The notes under the pieces are model-generated. The model had not been told where the DNA came from and made no database searches. It saw nothing but the letters and a program-made list of their open reading frames with translations. DNA of 64,000 nucleotides, taken from Dendrophyllia cribrosa. Its lineage: Eukaryota; Cnidaria; Anthozoa; Scleractinia; Dendrophylliidae. The stretch is from assembly GCA_024195265.1 (NCBI GenBank), contig JAJLRJ010000001.1, forward strand, positions 59,595,789-59,659,788, read 5' to 3'. Shown in pieces: positions 1 through 33,595 of this stretch. A program made the translations under genes and the position numbers. How positions within the stretch are numbered: the stretch's first letter is position 1; each line of letters starts with the position of its first letter.

Positions 1-410
1 TTTATCATACGTTTTCGGTTTCCATTTATCTGTGGCAAAATTTTATCAATCTCCTCAAAAATTTTCATGATTTTAGTTATATTATTGTTTGATATCTGTA
101 ATTTGTGTTGGCTGCAGATGTCATTTATTGTGTTTTGGATATGATATTTCCGATGATATACCGATTTTCGCCGTATCTTATGCTTATTCTCATAAAAATC
201 AATGTACTCATTAACATAATTATATCCATGTACGGAACCACAATTTAGACAAACACTCATGCCATCTATATTATTTATATCTTGTTCACTACAACATGAC
301 TCGATCACTCTCACACTACTATCAACTTCTACTAATTTTACGTCACAAAAATCGCAAATAAAATTACCCATTGCTTTCAACTCATCGTGAATTATCTTAT
401 CACAATTCAT
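1..410 (-). CDS. VLTF3-like zinc-ribbon protein, 5' part, runs off the window
   Basis: An open frame starts at the ATG at 410-408 and reads without a stop to the window edge, giving 136 residues. It has a CDFC pair near residues 20-23 and a CLNC pair near 54-57, spaced like a TFIIB-type zinc ribbon. A basic stretch with KSVYHRKYHI follows near residue 85, then a lysine- and asparagine-rich helical region. This order matches the poxvirus A2L/VLTF3 family, viral late transcription factors that are also found in giant viruses and as integrated copies in invertebrate genomes. The family call comes from motif recognition and was not searched. The sequence just upstream (421-1150) carries repeated palindromes. 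Whether this is an intact endogenised gene, part of a mobile element or a fragment cannot be decided, because the 3' part is outside the window. Confidence 0.55.
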   Translation of the reverse strand, partial: MNCDKIIHDELKAMGNFICDFCDVKLVEVDSSVRVIESCCSEQDINNIDGMSVCLNCGSVHGYNYVNEYIDFYENKHKIRRKSVYHRKYHIQNTINDICSQHKLQISNNNITKIMKIFEEIDKILPQINGNRKRMI

Positions 411-539
411 TCTATACTATTATATGAGATAATATTTTTAAAACAATAGCTATAAGCGGCACGTGTCTAAATTCCCAGAAAACAAAAATAGCGAACATGT
501 AAAAATCGGCTAACGCGAATTTATTGCTACCGAACGATG

Positions 540-1149
540 TCATTTCCTCACAATAAATATTCCCACGCGTGGGAAACTATCTTTGATCCATTGCGTAGAT
601 GTTATTTTTAATCCAAATGCTAATCATGGAAGCTGTCATAAAAGGTGATGAAACAATAAATATTCCCACGCGTGGGAAACTGAACCAATATAAAAAGAGT
701 GGAAGGCATAATATTTCGCACACCTTTGATATCACTGAAGGATAAACAGCGTTTTATTGAGTTTAGAACAGACCGGGCAAAGTTGAGAGATCTTGTAAAG
801 TTAAATCAAACCCCATAATATGTTGAAAATATTTTCTCTCGTGATCTGAAACAATAGCTATAGTGATGACTCATTTCATAGGGGGCTTCCCCTGTTTTTT
901 CCGAGAATGTCACACACCGATAACTCCATCCTGTTTACAATCTGATGACTCATTTCCTCACAATAAATATTCCCACGCGTGGGAAACTATCTTTGTTCCA
1001 TTGCGTAGATGTTATTTTTAATCCAAATGCTAACTCTTTGATGGTTGTCATAAAAGGTGATGAGACAATAAATATTCCCACGCGTGGGAAACTCAACCAA
1101 TATAAACAAGAGTGGAAGGCATAATATTTCGCACACTTTTGATATCACT
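540..1149. repeat. Tandem 410-bp duplication with four 16-bp palindromes
   Basis: The block 540-736 is repeated almost exactly at 950-1149. Each copy contains two perfect palindromes TTCCCACGCGTGGGAA about 103-105 bp apart, at 560-575, 663-678, 970-985 and 1075-1090. Each is preceded by CAATAAATA and followed by ACT. A third short repeat, with CTGAAACAATA then GATGACTCATTTC, occurs near 847, 940 and 1418. The palindrome core (ACGCGT) could be a dimeric factor site or a transposon subterminal repeat. Confidence 0.8.
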
Positions 1150-1357
1150 CCTCCAAGTTTTGAGTATCAAGATTATTGAAAAAATCTTTCAAATCAATTC
1201 CAATAGTTGTCTTCAGGTGTTCTAAGGTGTAATCCTTGGCATTCTTTATATTGTGGCAAACATTCTCGTATCGCTGATCGAGCTGTTTTAGAGAGTAAGG
1301 CATCTTAACTTCACCAGCAACTTCACAATTGTGAACTTTTTCACTGAAAAAGTTCAC
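1145..1357 (-). CDS. Short hypothetical protein, 70 aa
   Basis: This frame lies directly beyond the second palindrome copy on the minus strand and encodes 70 residues, mostly charged and helical with no cysteines outside one H/C-containing stretch. Its first codons lie in the 45-bp palindrome at 1322-1366. No family is recognised. It is kept only because it stays open beside the VLTF3-like gene and the duplicated palindromes, and could be a second gene of the same element. It may equally be chance. Confidence 0.2.
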   Translation of the reverse strand: MNFFSEKVHNCEVAGEVKMPYSLKQLDQRYENVCHNIKNAKDYTLEHLKTTIGIDLKDFFNNLDTQNLEE

Positions 1358-1366
1358 AATTGTGAA
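1322..1366. repeat. Near-perfect 45-bp palindrome
   Basis: Two copies of TTCACAATTGTGAA (1322-1335 and 1353-1366) flank CTTTTTCACTGAAAAAG. The whole 45 bp is self-complementary except at its centre, so it can form a long hairpin. Confidence 0.8.
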
Positions 1367-1624
1367 TCAAAGTGTGAAGCCTCTGATTGGTTAAAAATAT
1401 CACACGACCGTCTCATGATCTGAAACAATAACTATTAGTGATGACTCATTTCCTTTTTATCAAAACATGTTCAGACTTGTAAGCGGGGGATTCCCCGTTC
1501 TCTGTTTCTGGGTATTACATCCTGTGTTTCCGAGAATTGTATCACGCAATGAAATAAACGCACTTTGTTTTAATCAACATATAGTTTCATTTGATTTTTC
1601 TATATTTTTTAATCCAACAGATGG

Positions 1625-1699
1625 GAAGTAGTTAAGACTTGGTGGTATCAGATCAGTTTTGCAAAATTGATCTGGTACCGCCAAGTCCTTAACTACTTC
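1625..1699. repeat. 75-bp inverted repeat hairpin
   Basis: The left arm GAAGTAGTTAAGACTTGG pairs with the right arm CCAAGTCCTTAACTACTTC, and the match runs almost to the centre near 1662. It looks like the tip of a small foldback or MITE. Confidence 0.65.
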
Positions 1700-2480
1700 T
1701 GTTCGTCGCATGTGTTTCAAGTGTTTACTCTGTAGGTTCAAATTATAAGCTTTCTGTTTTTTTTTATTATTATTGTTATTATTTCAAGGTTTGGATTACG
1801 CGAATTAAAAGGGATCCGAATAAAGATTTCAAAGTGACGAAAATATGCTTTCCCTCTCAGCATTTTACGACTGAAAGAAAGGAATCTGTCAATCCGTATT
1901 TTTGTGGACCGTACAAAAACAAGAAGGGTGAATTTGTGAAAATTTTCATTTTCTTCTGACTTCCAAAACACAACTATTTAATGTTGCACGCTGAAGCACT
2001 TGACTACTGGCAGATTTATCATGGCCCATGTAAACATCATAAATATAATTTTCGGTAAAAAAATTATAACCTTTGGTGCCAATGTCCTTTTGGCCACATC
2101 CTCCCGGTGCTTTTGTATTTGTTGAGTAGTAAACTTTGGCAAAAGGCGAAGACTTTTAGTCCAAATTATAGCGTTATTCTCTCCGCACTGGAGATAGTCA
2201 CTCAGTCAAAGACACCATTTTGTTCAGTTTGTTTACCCAATACAGATCACGTGACCATAGCGCGAATAAGGTCTATTGACATAAAGCAAACAACTCATAC
2301 AGAGGATGGTATGCCTGTGATGTTACAGTCCGGCTGAAACAAAGAGTAATGTCCAGTTTTTATTCTCTCGAGAATCTGAGACAATACTCCCCCCAAACAA
2401 CTTCACCATCAAGAGGGCGTTTATATGAGAAAACGTTGTCTCTGCTGATCGAGTCAAAGTTGATCCTTCCTCCTTCAAAA

Positions 2481-2590
2481 TCTTCAAACTTTTGCCGTGG
2501 CATCTTCATACATTTGCCGTGGTGTCTTCAAACTTTTACCGTGACGTTTTCAAACCTTTGCCAAGATGTCTACAAACGTTTGCAGTGCGA
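2481..2590. repeat. Five-copy 22-bp tandem repeat
   Basis: Units of 22 bp starting near 2481, 2503, 2525, 2547 and 2569 share the pattern TCTTCAAACTTTTGCCGTGG with increasing divergence. Apart from this minisatellite and the two hairpins, no gene is supported between 1371 and 3102. Confidence 0.65.
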
Positions 2591-3102
2591 ACGAAATTGT
2601 TTGTTCGTGCACATAAAACTGAAATATATTACCTAAAACTAATGGGGCTGAGTAAAAATAAATATTGACATTAGTTTTTTAATTGTGCAATGTTGACTTG
2701 AAACTTTTGCAGTGACGAGATACAACGTCATACGTTGGACGACATCAAGTGATGACCAAGTGAACATTGTTATGGTTAAATCAATGTGAAATGCTCCCAA
2801 AAAGCTAAATGACAGCAAAATGTTTGATTATACCATATTTTACAACAATTTCCGCACATTTTTTTTTTGATAAATTTGATTTTCGAGTGAAATCCAAGGG
2901 TATCACGTCACTGAAAAGCTGCGCTAAAAGGTAACACGCGAGACGCCGTCTAAGTTGTCAATGCTTTTTAATTATATGACGAAAAATTATATCGATTATA
3001 AATTTTTATTGATAACTCAGGACGTATTTTTCTTTCTATTCGAGAATTCACTTAATTTCTTGCTATTCGTATTATAGCATTCTTGTACGACGAAACATAA
3101 TT

Positions 3103-3269
3103 TATATACCTAATTCAATAAAGGTTGCTTTGGTCATTGGTAATTGGGCATCATTTTTTCAGGAAAGCTATTGTTTGGTGGTTACTCAAGCAAAGCATTG
3201 CATTGTGTTCCGTATGGCCAAATGCCAATGCCCAATTACCAAAGCAACCTTTATTGAATTAGGTATATA
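3103..3269. mobile_element. 167-bp MITE with ~40-bp terminal inverted repeats
   Basis: The left end TATATACCTAATTCAATAAA, continuing through AGGTTGCTTTGG and AATTGGGCAT, is mirrored at 3225-3269. Only about 70 bp separates the arms. It has no coding capacity. Confidence 0.75.
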
Positions 3270-3638
3270 TGGTAACAAGGGATATTACTTTATTAATATT
3301 GCTTGAAATTGTTTCTTTATAATATTTTAGGTGTTGCATTTGGTTCTCAGTATTAGTATTTTTCTAATATACTCTGCAGTTTTGTCTATTTATGATCATG
3401 ATAATTATTTGAAATTTTACAATGTAAAAGTTGTAAGAAATTGCAGAAATTTGCAATTAGATAGCTCTAATTGGACGCCTAGCTATCTGACCTCACCCAA
3501 TTATGTAGGAAATAGCTAAGCACGAGGGTGAATTTTGTTACTGATATGATAAGCATGCAAATCACAGTATTATCCGTTAAACAAAAATAAAAGAATTATA
3601 TAATGTAGAGAAAATGAAGACTTGGAAAAAAATAATAT

Positions 3639-5875
3639 TTAATTATCTTGCGGAATGTTTGTAATATCGAGAAGGATGACGGGTGAAGAGGGAATCTGTT
3701 TACTCCACCGTACCGATGCGTAGACAGAACCACATCTTTGTCCCTTGGTAAACAACGGCTGAGAGGAATGAAAATTTACGCCGGTCACACGGTTTGCTCT
3801 GAAGAGTCGGTAACAGCGTAAGCCATGAACCATATCCATGAACGTCTTGCGAAATGAGTTATTTAACAGGATAACTACCCAGGGATTGAGGGCACTGTTG
3901 GCGTGTGAGATCCAGAACAAGTACAAGGAAACAGACTGTGGTAACGACCAGTAAATGTTTTCATAGAAATATATTAATATGTGTAACACGTGAACTGGAA
4001 GCCAACACACTGCAAACAGCATCACGATAACCAACAACATTCGCATGACATGATGATTCCGTTGTTGCCGGAAATTAAAAACATGCGTAGTTGGTTGATA
4101 CTCGCCGAAAGTTTTTTTCTGACTCTTTAGTTTCTTTATTATGAGCATCGAAGAGATCGCAATAGCAATAAGAGGTAAAATATAAAGCAAAATGGCTACT
4201 AACGAGTAAAATATTTTCGGGTTGATTCCACTTCGAAAATAAGCTTCCCAGTCCGCAAAGCAATGAGGAACTTCATTTAAGTCGGTTTGCACGTAAACAA
4301 AAAGGAAGACGCACATAAATATGATGGATGAGAGCCAAATTGAGGTTGATAGCAAGAATGGCCTCTTTGTAAACATGGGGTACAAAAATGGCTTAACAAC
4401 TGCGATGTATCTTTCAACGGAGATGGCCAATAATGCAAATATGGAAGCAGCGATTGTGGTAGCAATAATAAAATGCAGTAGCTTGCAACTGATTGTACCG
4501 ACGATGCCACCAAACCAGCGGGTTTGCACATATAAGTAGGCAACGGAATACGGCATTGCAAACACGGCGGCGAGCAGATCGGAAGCCGCCATATTGACTA
4601 TAATAATGGACACTGGAGTAAGTGGACGACGCTGCCTGATGATGTCTATGAGAAGGATGTTACCAAGCAGAGCTGTAATGAACGTGACAGAGTAAACTGC
4701 AGTGAGGCTTACTTGAAGTGCTGTATTTTCGCCAAATCCATACAAGCTATCGAGTGATACATTTCGATTTCCTATAAAACATGCAACATAGCAGCTTAAT
4801 TTGTCAATTCATCATCTGTATTGGCCTAAGGTTAAAATCTGCTGTTAATCTTTGAGCTACCATTCGAATTTTTATTTCCAAGCTCAGTTATTTAAGCTCA
4901 GTTATCCATTGCAATGCCATTTTATTCACGCTTTCTTTGGTTATAAAGAGTTTTCTTCAATACATGAACATGAAAGCAATACACATGCCTTGGTTGCCTT
5001 GTCATCTGTCTTCATAACGATTTAATAAATGCATCTCATGAGGAATAATTTATGGTGTTGTGAAATCGATTAAGACCCAAAAAATGGTTTGAATTGTTAG
5101 AAAAATAAAAACAGAAACAAACCAAATAGAAAGGTTGCAATGATTGAAATGGTTTGCCGACTGAATATATGATTACTACTATAACCTAAACGCTAATCAA
5201 ATTCAAATGCATGACTGAAAATTGCAACGCGAAGTTCTTTAGATTGAAGGGATACAATTATCATTGTCAACATATATTGTAAATATATAATCAGTTTTTA
5301 AACTTGATGTAGCCCCAGTCCAAAGACAAGAATGGCGACATCACACTTCATTGGCCCATTGAAATAAGCTGCTCCACAAGCTGTTTCAGTAGTTGCTGCA
5401 TTGTAGCTATCGTGACGTTCATTTTCAAAGAAGAAAGAGCCAATATTAACCAAAACTTTTTATTTTGCTTCAACATTACTGAAAACTGTAAAACGTTTAA
5501 GCCGGATATTGCTTTGCAGCTGCTGTCTTTTTAGCTATAACAGCTCACTGTTCTAAAACTAACGACTCTTATTAGTGCTGCTTTTCCGCCGTTAGTCAGT
5601 AACGATACAATGATGCATTAAGAAGACAGAGGTTTGCATCATCCACTTTCTTTTGGGTTGACGGAAAACTAATCCACTGAAATTCACTATAAACAACGAA
5701 GTAATCGTGCTTAAAGGCTTTACTTTCTTTTAGTGGCGTAAATTATGTCGTGAGAACCTTATTGAAAATGAAAAAGTGATCTAAACATCATGACTGCGAC
5801 TGCTATTCCAATATTTCAGTTATTTCACAATACGTTATGAACATACTTACCATTGATTATACTGATATTAAGCAT
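3639..5875 (-). CDS. Class A (rhodopsin-like) G-protein coupled receptor, neuropeptide-receptor type
   Basis: Two coding exons are proposed: 5851-5875, ending at a GTAAGT donor, and 3639-4771, preceded by a TTTTATAG acceptor. The junction splits a Gly codon in phase and gives 385 residues. The long exon has no in-frame ATG at its start, which is why the small 5' exon is needed. Exon 1 and the junction supply a short N-terminus with N-glycosylation motifs NIS and NVS. Seven membrane helices follow: TM1 with GN45-46, TM2 with D73, the TM3 cysteine C104, ERY at 128-130 in place of DRY, the loop-2 cysteine C179, CWLP at 264-267 and TM7 with NP at 304-305. The usual NPxxY tyrosine is valine (NPWVV). 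The cytoplasmic tail is about 75 residues. The family couples extracellular ligands to heterotrimeric G proteins at the plasma membrane. The ligand cannot be deduced; the motifs resemble peptide receptors more than opsins or amine receptors. Confidence 0.9.
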
Positions 5876-8340
5876 ATTTTCATCTGTGAACTAAGAACTC
5901 AAGTCTCCTTGACAAGTCAGTTTAAACACTCTTATAAAAAAACTGCCTAATGAAACTTACTTGCATACAAATAGACCGTTCTGATGAATCAGGCAAATAT
6001 CAAATTCATTTAAATGGAAATGAGTCAATTGTTGAAATGACATTATACTCATTTCCGTCAATCGAATCAAATTGAATATAATTTAAGTTGGCCTCAAAAT
6101 ATCCAAGACAAGGAGAAACGATGCTAATTTAATTGTCCTTGAGATTGCATAATTCCTCCTGCACTTTCTTGTGTGTTTACAGGTGTAATAGATATGCGCT
6201 TCTTGTATACGAAACGTAATTTTGCCACGACTGAATATTGCTACAACATGTCTCTGCTATATATTGTAACACCACTTTAAAACGCATGAAACTGGAATTA
6301 TCAAATGGTTGGTGAGATGTTTTATAACCTTAATTAAATCACTACAAAATTATAACACAATTACTTTTGTCAGCGGCTCTTAAAGCTATTGGGAATGCCA
6401 CAAAATTAACCCTTCATTTTCAAAGTTAAGTGATATTAAACATTTAATATCTGTCATTTCTTGTAATTAATTCATGCATTGGTCGCGCCGCCTGGGGCGA
6501 GTGGCCAATTCATGTGCTACCCGTTGTTTTTAACCAAGCCGTCGCCATGGTGAAACCAGTTACCATCTTCAATCACACAAAATTAATAGTTTTGAGTGGC
6601 TGTTTGGCTGTGTGGACACTAGGGCCAAACGGGGCCCAATGTAAAGGGAACATGGATTTTTGTTTGACACAATGTCAATAATATATGTCAGTTATGGAAA
6701 TAATAACAACAACAAAAATCAACTAGAGTCTTGATCCATTTAGTATGGATTTAGTGGAAATGAAAAAAAAAAGGGTGCTATACATTTTTATACTGGATTG
6801 GATCGCGTACTATTAATACATTTCGCCAATTGCACATCTAAGAAAAGCTCACAAGTTATTGAACATTTAATTTAGAACATTATCACATCCACCCAGACAA
6901 TCAGCACCAAGTATTTTGATGCCCTATATATCATTAATTGTCTGAAACAACTTAGTTACTTTGAAGCGCAGGGAATATGGAGTGAGGAGGTAAATTGGTA
7001 TCCACAGTGAGTTTATGTAACCTCCTTAGTATGCTCCATATTAATAGAAAGGGCCTGGTGTGTTTCTTTTTGCGGAAACCATTCAAACCTCAGTGAATAT
7101 TCGATAACCTTCATGGAATGAAATTAGCAATAACGGTCCAACTTAGTTTATTCAACGGCGTCAGTTCGAAACCAAGGACGTGGGAAAGGCAACTCGCCCC
7201 TCTCCCCCCGTCTTGTTGTCTTCTTAGCACTCTGCCTCTATAGTTTGTTCGACAGGGGGCTATCACATACGTACTTAAGAGGAAAAGTGATTTAACTTGA
7301 CCCGTGAAATAAAATGTCAATAACTAGTAGCCATTTTATTGCATTGTGTTGTTTGTAATAATGAAATAAACAATCACTACTTCAAGAAACAACAACAGCA
7401 ACAACAATGAAAGTATTTTACTTTAGCTTTTTGATTTAAACGTTTGCGCTTACGTATTTAATATTATAGCAGATTATATATTTCCCCTTAATAACTCTCA
7501 AGTAATTTATTAGCCTGTAGCGCAAAGTTTTTTCAAGGTGCCAAGCAGTCCTTAGGTACCCAGAGCTGCAGCTACTACAGAACAAAACAGTGGAAAAGAC
7601 GTTTATTTTGTTAACCTGATAGAAGATGATAAACTTCAGTCGTTCAGACGTCATGTTGTTGAACATTTCGCAATAAAATGAATTATAGCCAAAAATTGTT
7701 CAATATCGCTTGCACGGACGAAATAATCCTTAATGTGTATAACTACAAAAAATTCAGTAAGGTTACTTTAAGATTACATAAGAAGTAGTCATAATTCCTG
7801 TTTGATTCAGTTTGCTGGACTACATGTATATCTTAAAAATAAAAATAAAAAAATCGTTGACTTCAGTCCAAACAAAATATTGATCCCTCCAAGGTGTACA
7901 CATTGTAGTTACAAATATTGCCTGTATTTGGGAAAATAAATAAAAAAATAATAAATTAGTAATGATATGGATAAAAAATGTTATACAAAGACTACTTCAC
8001 GCTATTTTGTGGTGGATTGACTTCAGTACTAGCAAAAACGATTCGGGTTGTTTTGGTCATATATTTTGCATACGCTATATAAAATTGTCAATTACCTACT
8101 CGATTCGTTTACTAACATATTTTTGACGCTTTCTGTGCCCACAACTGACCACGGAAACATGGTTAAATGGCATTAACATCGTATCATTTCATGGTAAAAA
8201 AAATCAGTTTCTGGTTTCCCGCGAACATTTAAAGTATACAAAACAGGATCGACAACGAATATTGCTACAGCATCAAGACAAATATTTTGAGCACACTTCA
8301 ATTTATACTATTAATTGATATTTTGTGCTATTTTTGGCTA
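5876..8340. other. Intergenic stretch, no gene supported
   Basis: This is AT-rich DNA between the GPCR start and the end of the reductase-like gene. Only scattered chance frames occur. A weak inverted repeat lies near 6970-7050 (ATATGGAG and CTCCATAT with GGAGG and CCTCC inside), probably a degraded MITE. Confidence 0.5.
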
Positions 8341-8419
8341 TTTCCATACAGTTTTTTTATTATTTATTATTTATTACCTATTATTTATTTATTTTATTTC
8401 ATTTTATACGTGTATATTT

Positions 8420-8662
8420 GTTCTGTAATCCCTCCTTCTATTTAAGGTGTGTACATTATTAAATTTAGTTAATCTATGTTTAGCCACTTTTCTGACTCGC
8501 GTGTATATTATTTTTAATTAATAAATGATGGTTACCCAACTAGTTTAGTTTTTTAGTTATTTTGGGTAGCCAGCTACTGTATCTATTTTTAATTTATATA
8601 TTACGTATACATCTTTGTAACTTTACAGTGTGAATAAACGTTGTTGTTGTTGTTGTTGTTTA
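8420..8662 (+). mobile_element. Candidate retroelement 3' end with (GTT)n tail
   Basis: An AT-rich segment ends in GTGAATAAACG followed by about eight GTT repeats at 8640-8662. An AATAAA-like signal directly before a short tandem tail is typical of LINE or SINE 3' ends. It sits just downstream of the final reductase-like exon on the opposite strand. No coding part is visible. Confidence 0.35.
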
Positions 8663-8676
8663 ACATGCTCACCTTA

Positions 8677-30933
<22,257 letters not shown>

Positions 30934-31285
30934 CTGAGAAATAAGCCGAATACAACGTATAAGTTATAAACAATTAAAAATAGTGGACGAGTTGGAGGGG
31001 TGGGAGTGGATTAGATCAACACTACGTTTTTCAGTCTTGATAAAACGTAAAGTGTCCGTGCGTCACCGCTTGATCTGAAGTTCAAGGCACAACAGTTAGT
31101 GAGTATGAAATGAAACAGAAAATATACAGAGGAAGTAGCCTGTGTCTTAAGCCTTCAAACCGTTTCCTTGCGTCAATAATCATGAAACTCAAATATTATT
31201 TTAAATAATTCCTGATTTCTCTACACGTTATTGTAATACCTCTGTAATGGGCAAAAGAACATGTAATGTGCGCACTATAAATTGA

Positions 31286-31317
<32 letters not shown>

Positions 31318-31345
31318 AATTAAAATTATTATTATTATTATTATT

Positions 31346-31455
31346 ATGCATGAATTTGTAATTTTGTAGAATTTTGAATTTTTATTATCAATTATTTCTA
31401 TTTTTATATTTGTAATTAAGATATTTTTTAAATTGATAATAAAGCTTTTATTTTA
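31346..31455 (+). mobile_element. 5'-truncated 3' end of the R4/Dong-like retrotransposon
   Basis: This 110-bp segment (GAATTTGTAATTTTGTAGAA through ATAATAAAGCTTTTA) is nearly identical to the 3' end of the larger element at 36200-36300. It too is embedded in (TTA)n, at 31287-31345 before it and about 31456-31492 after it. Confidence 0.8.
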
Positions 31456-31564
31456 TTATTATTAAAAATAATAATTATTATTATTATTAACAAAGCTAAC
31501 TAAAAAATCTTATTTTACAATTCATTTCACTTAAAAAACTATTCAGTCAAAATAAAAATGACTA

Positions 31565-31596
<32 letters not shown>

Positions 31597-31769
31597 TATT
31601 GTATCAGTTGGTGTCATATAATTTCTTTTTTGCGTTGTGTGACCTTTTAGTTTGTAAGAAACCAAGATTCTATTTTAATACTATTTTAAATCTCCTTAAC
31701 AGTTACATCCTAACACGGGATCTCAGATCTTCAAAGAAAAAAATTACTGACTGTTCCTGCTTTTAACCT

Positions 31770-32100
31770 AAACAGTTATGGTCGCCCGTGCTTTCTTTGT
31801 TGCTGCACTGCTTCCTTGGAATAATCTTCCTCAATATAGTAGAGACGCAGGATCATTGGACAGTTTTAAAAGACAATTGAAAACGTTTCTTTTTAGAAGC
31901 GCCTTTTTGTATTATAATGAGCGCATGCAGTAGTGTTTTATATTTTAATCTATATCTTAGTTTTTATTCGCTTTTAACGTGATTAGAATAGGATTTTTAT
32001 ACGTTTAGGACATCTTAATGTGGTTCTAATTTTAACTTTGTAACTAGCGCCTTTGGACCTTGAGAAAAGGCGTTTTAAAAATGACTATTATTATTAATAG
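31770..32100 (+). mobile_element. CR1/L2-type LINE 3' end
   Basis: The plus strand encodes a fragment LLPWNNLPQYSRDAGSLDSF followed by KRQLKTFLF, a pattern typical of the C-terminus of CR1/L2-clade reverse transcriptase ORFs. The 3' region ends in GAAAAGGCG and a (TTA)n tail. The larger retrotransposon inserted into that tail. 31150-31345 has a similar LINE-like tail. Confidence 0.6.
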
Positions 32101-32612
32101 TCATTATTATTATTTTATTATTTTATTATTATTATTATCAAACGTGAATGTGGTTGTAGGTTCGGATTTGCATATTTCTTCCGACATTGCTGATCAAAGA
32201 CCTCCTCAGGGACAGGCTGTTACTTGCACGGATCAAAACACCAAAAATCAAATCAAGCCAAATTTGCCTGATTATGATGTGCTTCCCTCTGAAATAAAGA
32301 ACAAAACTTGGGGCAGTATTAGTCACGCATGTTTCTGTAATACCGTCAATGGTGTTTACGATGAAATCGTCCACTACAGGAGGAATATATTCAATGTTCC
32401 ATCTGGCCGCGCAGGGAAGAGTTTCATTGAAGAATTAACTTTCTGGATTAAGCAATTTAATTCAGATTCTGACTTGAACTCGGTTGCTCTTAAAGCATTC
32501 ATGGTGCTCCCAACTTTGATCTTGCAAAAACCATCTGCTATTGCTAAAAGCAAGGAGCATAGCGAAGCAATAGAGCGTCGATTAGCCATGGCCGAAAATT
32601 TCGGACATTTGA

Positions 32613-33586
32613 GCCCGCATGTCAGTAGCGGCTTTTCCCAATCGATAATAAAAATGGCGTACGAAATTACAAAGCTTTATATGAGAAGCGATGGAATTAC
32701 CGAAAATACAAGAACAATTACTGTCGTTTTTCAGTTTGCCAAAATCGAGCATCATTCAACGACATTTCAGCGCTATTTTAGTTAAAAAATCTATAGCAAA
32801 AATGAATTCCATACCTTTCGCTCGGAACGATATCAGACAGACTGTTCAGATCCAGTCAAAGCCTTACAAACCACTGACAAAAGAATCAAAGATAACATAT
32901 TTGATAGGAAATAACAAAAAATCTAAAGACGCTACATAATTTGCCAAAATCGAGTCATAAAATACAGATAAAACGCTATTTGGAAAATAAAAAATCTGAT
33001 ATTTAGCTTGTAAATTTACCTTTCGCTTCGGCTGTTAAAAACCGTACACAATGAATTTCACCAAGAGGAAAGTATGGCGGAAGGCTGAAAATAGCGTATC
33101 CAACTGTCGATCGATACCTCGAAGCTCGAACCTCGCCGTAATCTCAAATTTGTTCACTGCGATTTTCAATCTATCGAAGCCAAGCTTTAAGACACACCAC
33201 AGAATCTCTCTCGGAAATCTGTCGCTGTTGCATTTTCTTGGGGTCTAAAACATGATAAAACACAACAAATCATTCACGGCTAAAATCCAAGACCTTCGCT
33301 CTGCAATATCTCGGCCGAAAATCATCCAAATTTCTTCCAAAACATCGGGTTCGAAAGCTTATTTCATGGGTATTTGACCGCCATTGCTTGTTTTAGCAAT
33401 ACTTTCAGTCAGCGGCTTTTATTCGACCATAAACAACTATATATTTGACCACTCGATCTGTCCTAAAATGATGAGCCCGGAAATCACATTGAAAACCAGC
33501 GGTAGAGACCATTGCGTGACAGCCTGAATGTAAGTCGCACGAAATTCGATGTCCGAGATTTCTGGCCATGACTCTGGAAACAAGGG
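32613..33586. other. Nested insertion of unknown type inside the retrotransposon
   Basis: The coding frame stops making sense after AMAENFG and resumes at 33587 with DLNLLLKE, as expected for one continuous protein. The insert has internal near-repeats (TTTGCCAAAATCGAG at 32738 and 32941) and no clear TIRs. Short open frames in it are not recognised. Confidence 0.45.
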
Positions 33587-33595
33587 GATCTTAAT

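Noticed and set aside
4075..4561. Additional frames overlapping the GPCR on both strands
   Set aside because: Shadows of the GPCR coding exon in other frames.
7111..7666. Short minus-strand frames between the GPCR and the reductase-like gene
   Set aside because: No splice sites, family motifs or biased composition; consistent with chance.
32060..32160. Hydrophobic N-terminus resembling a signal peptide in the 32.06-kb frame
   Set aside because: It is the translation of the LINE tail and (TTA)n tract upstream of the inserted element, not a true leader.
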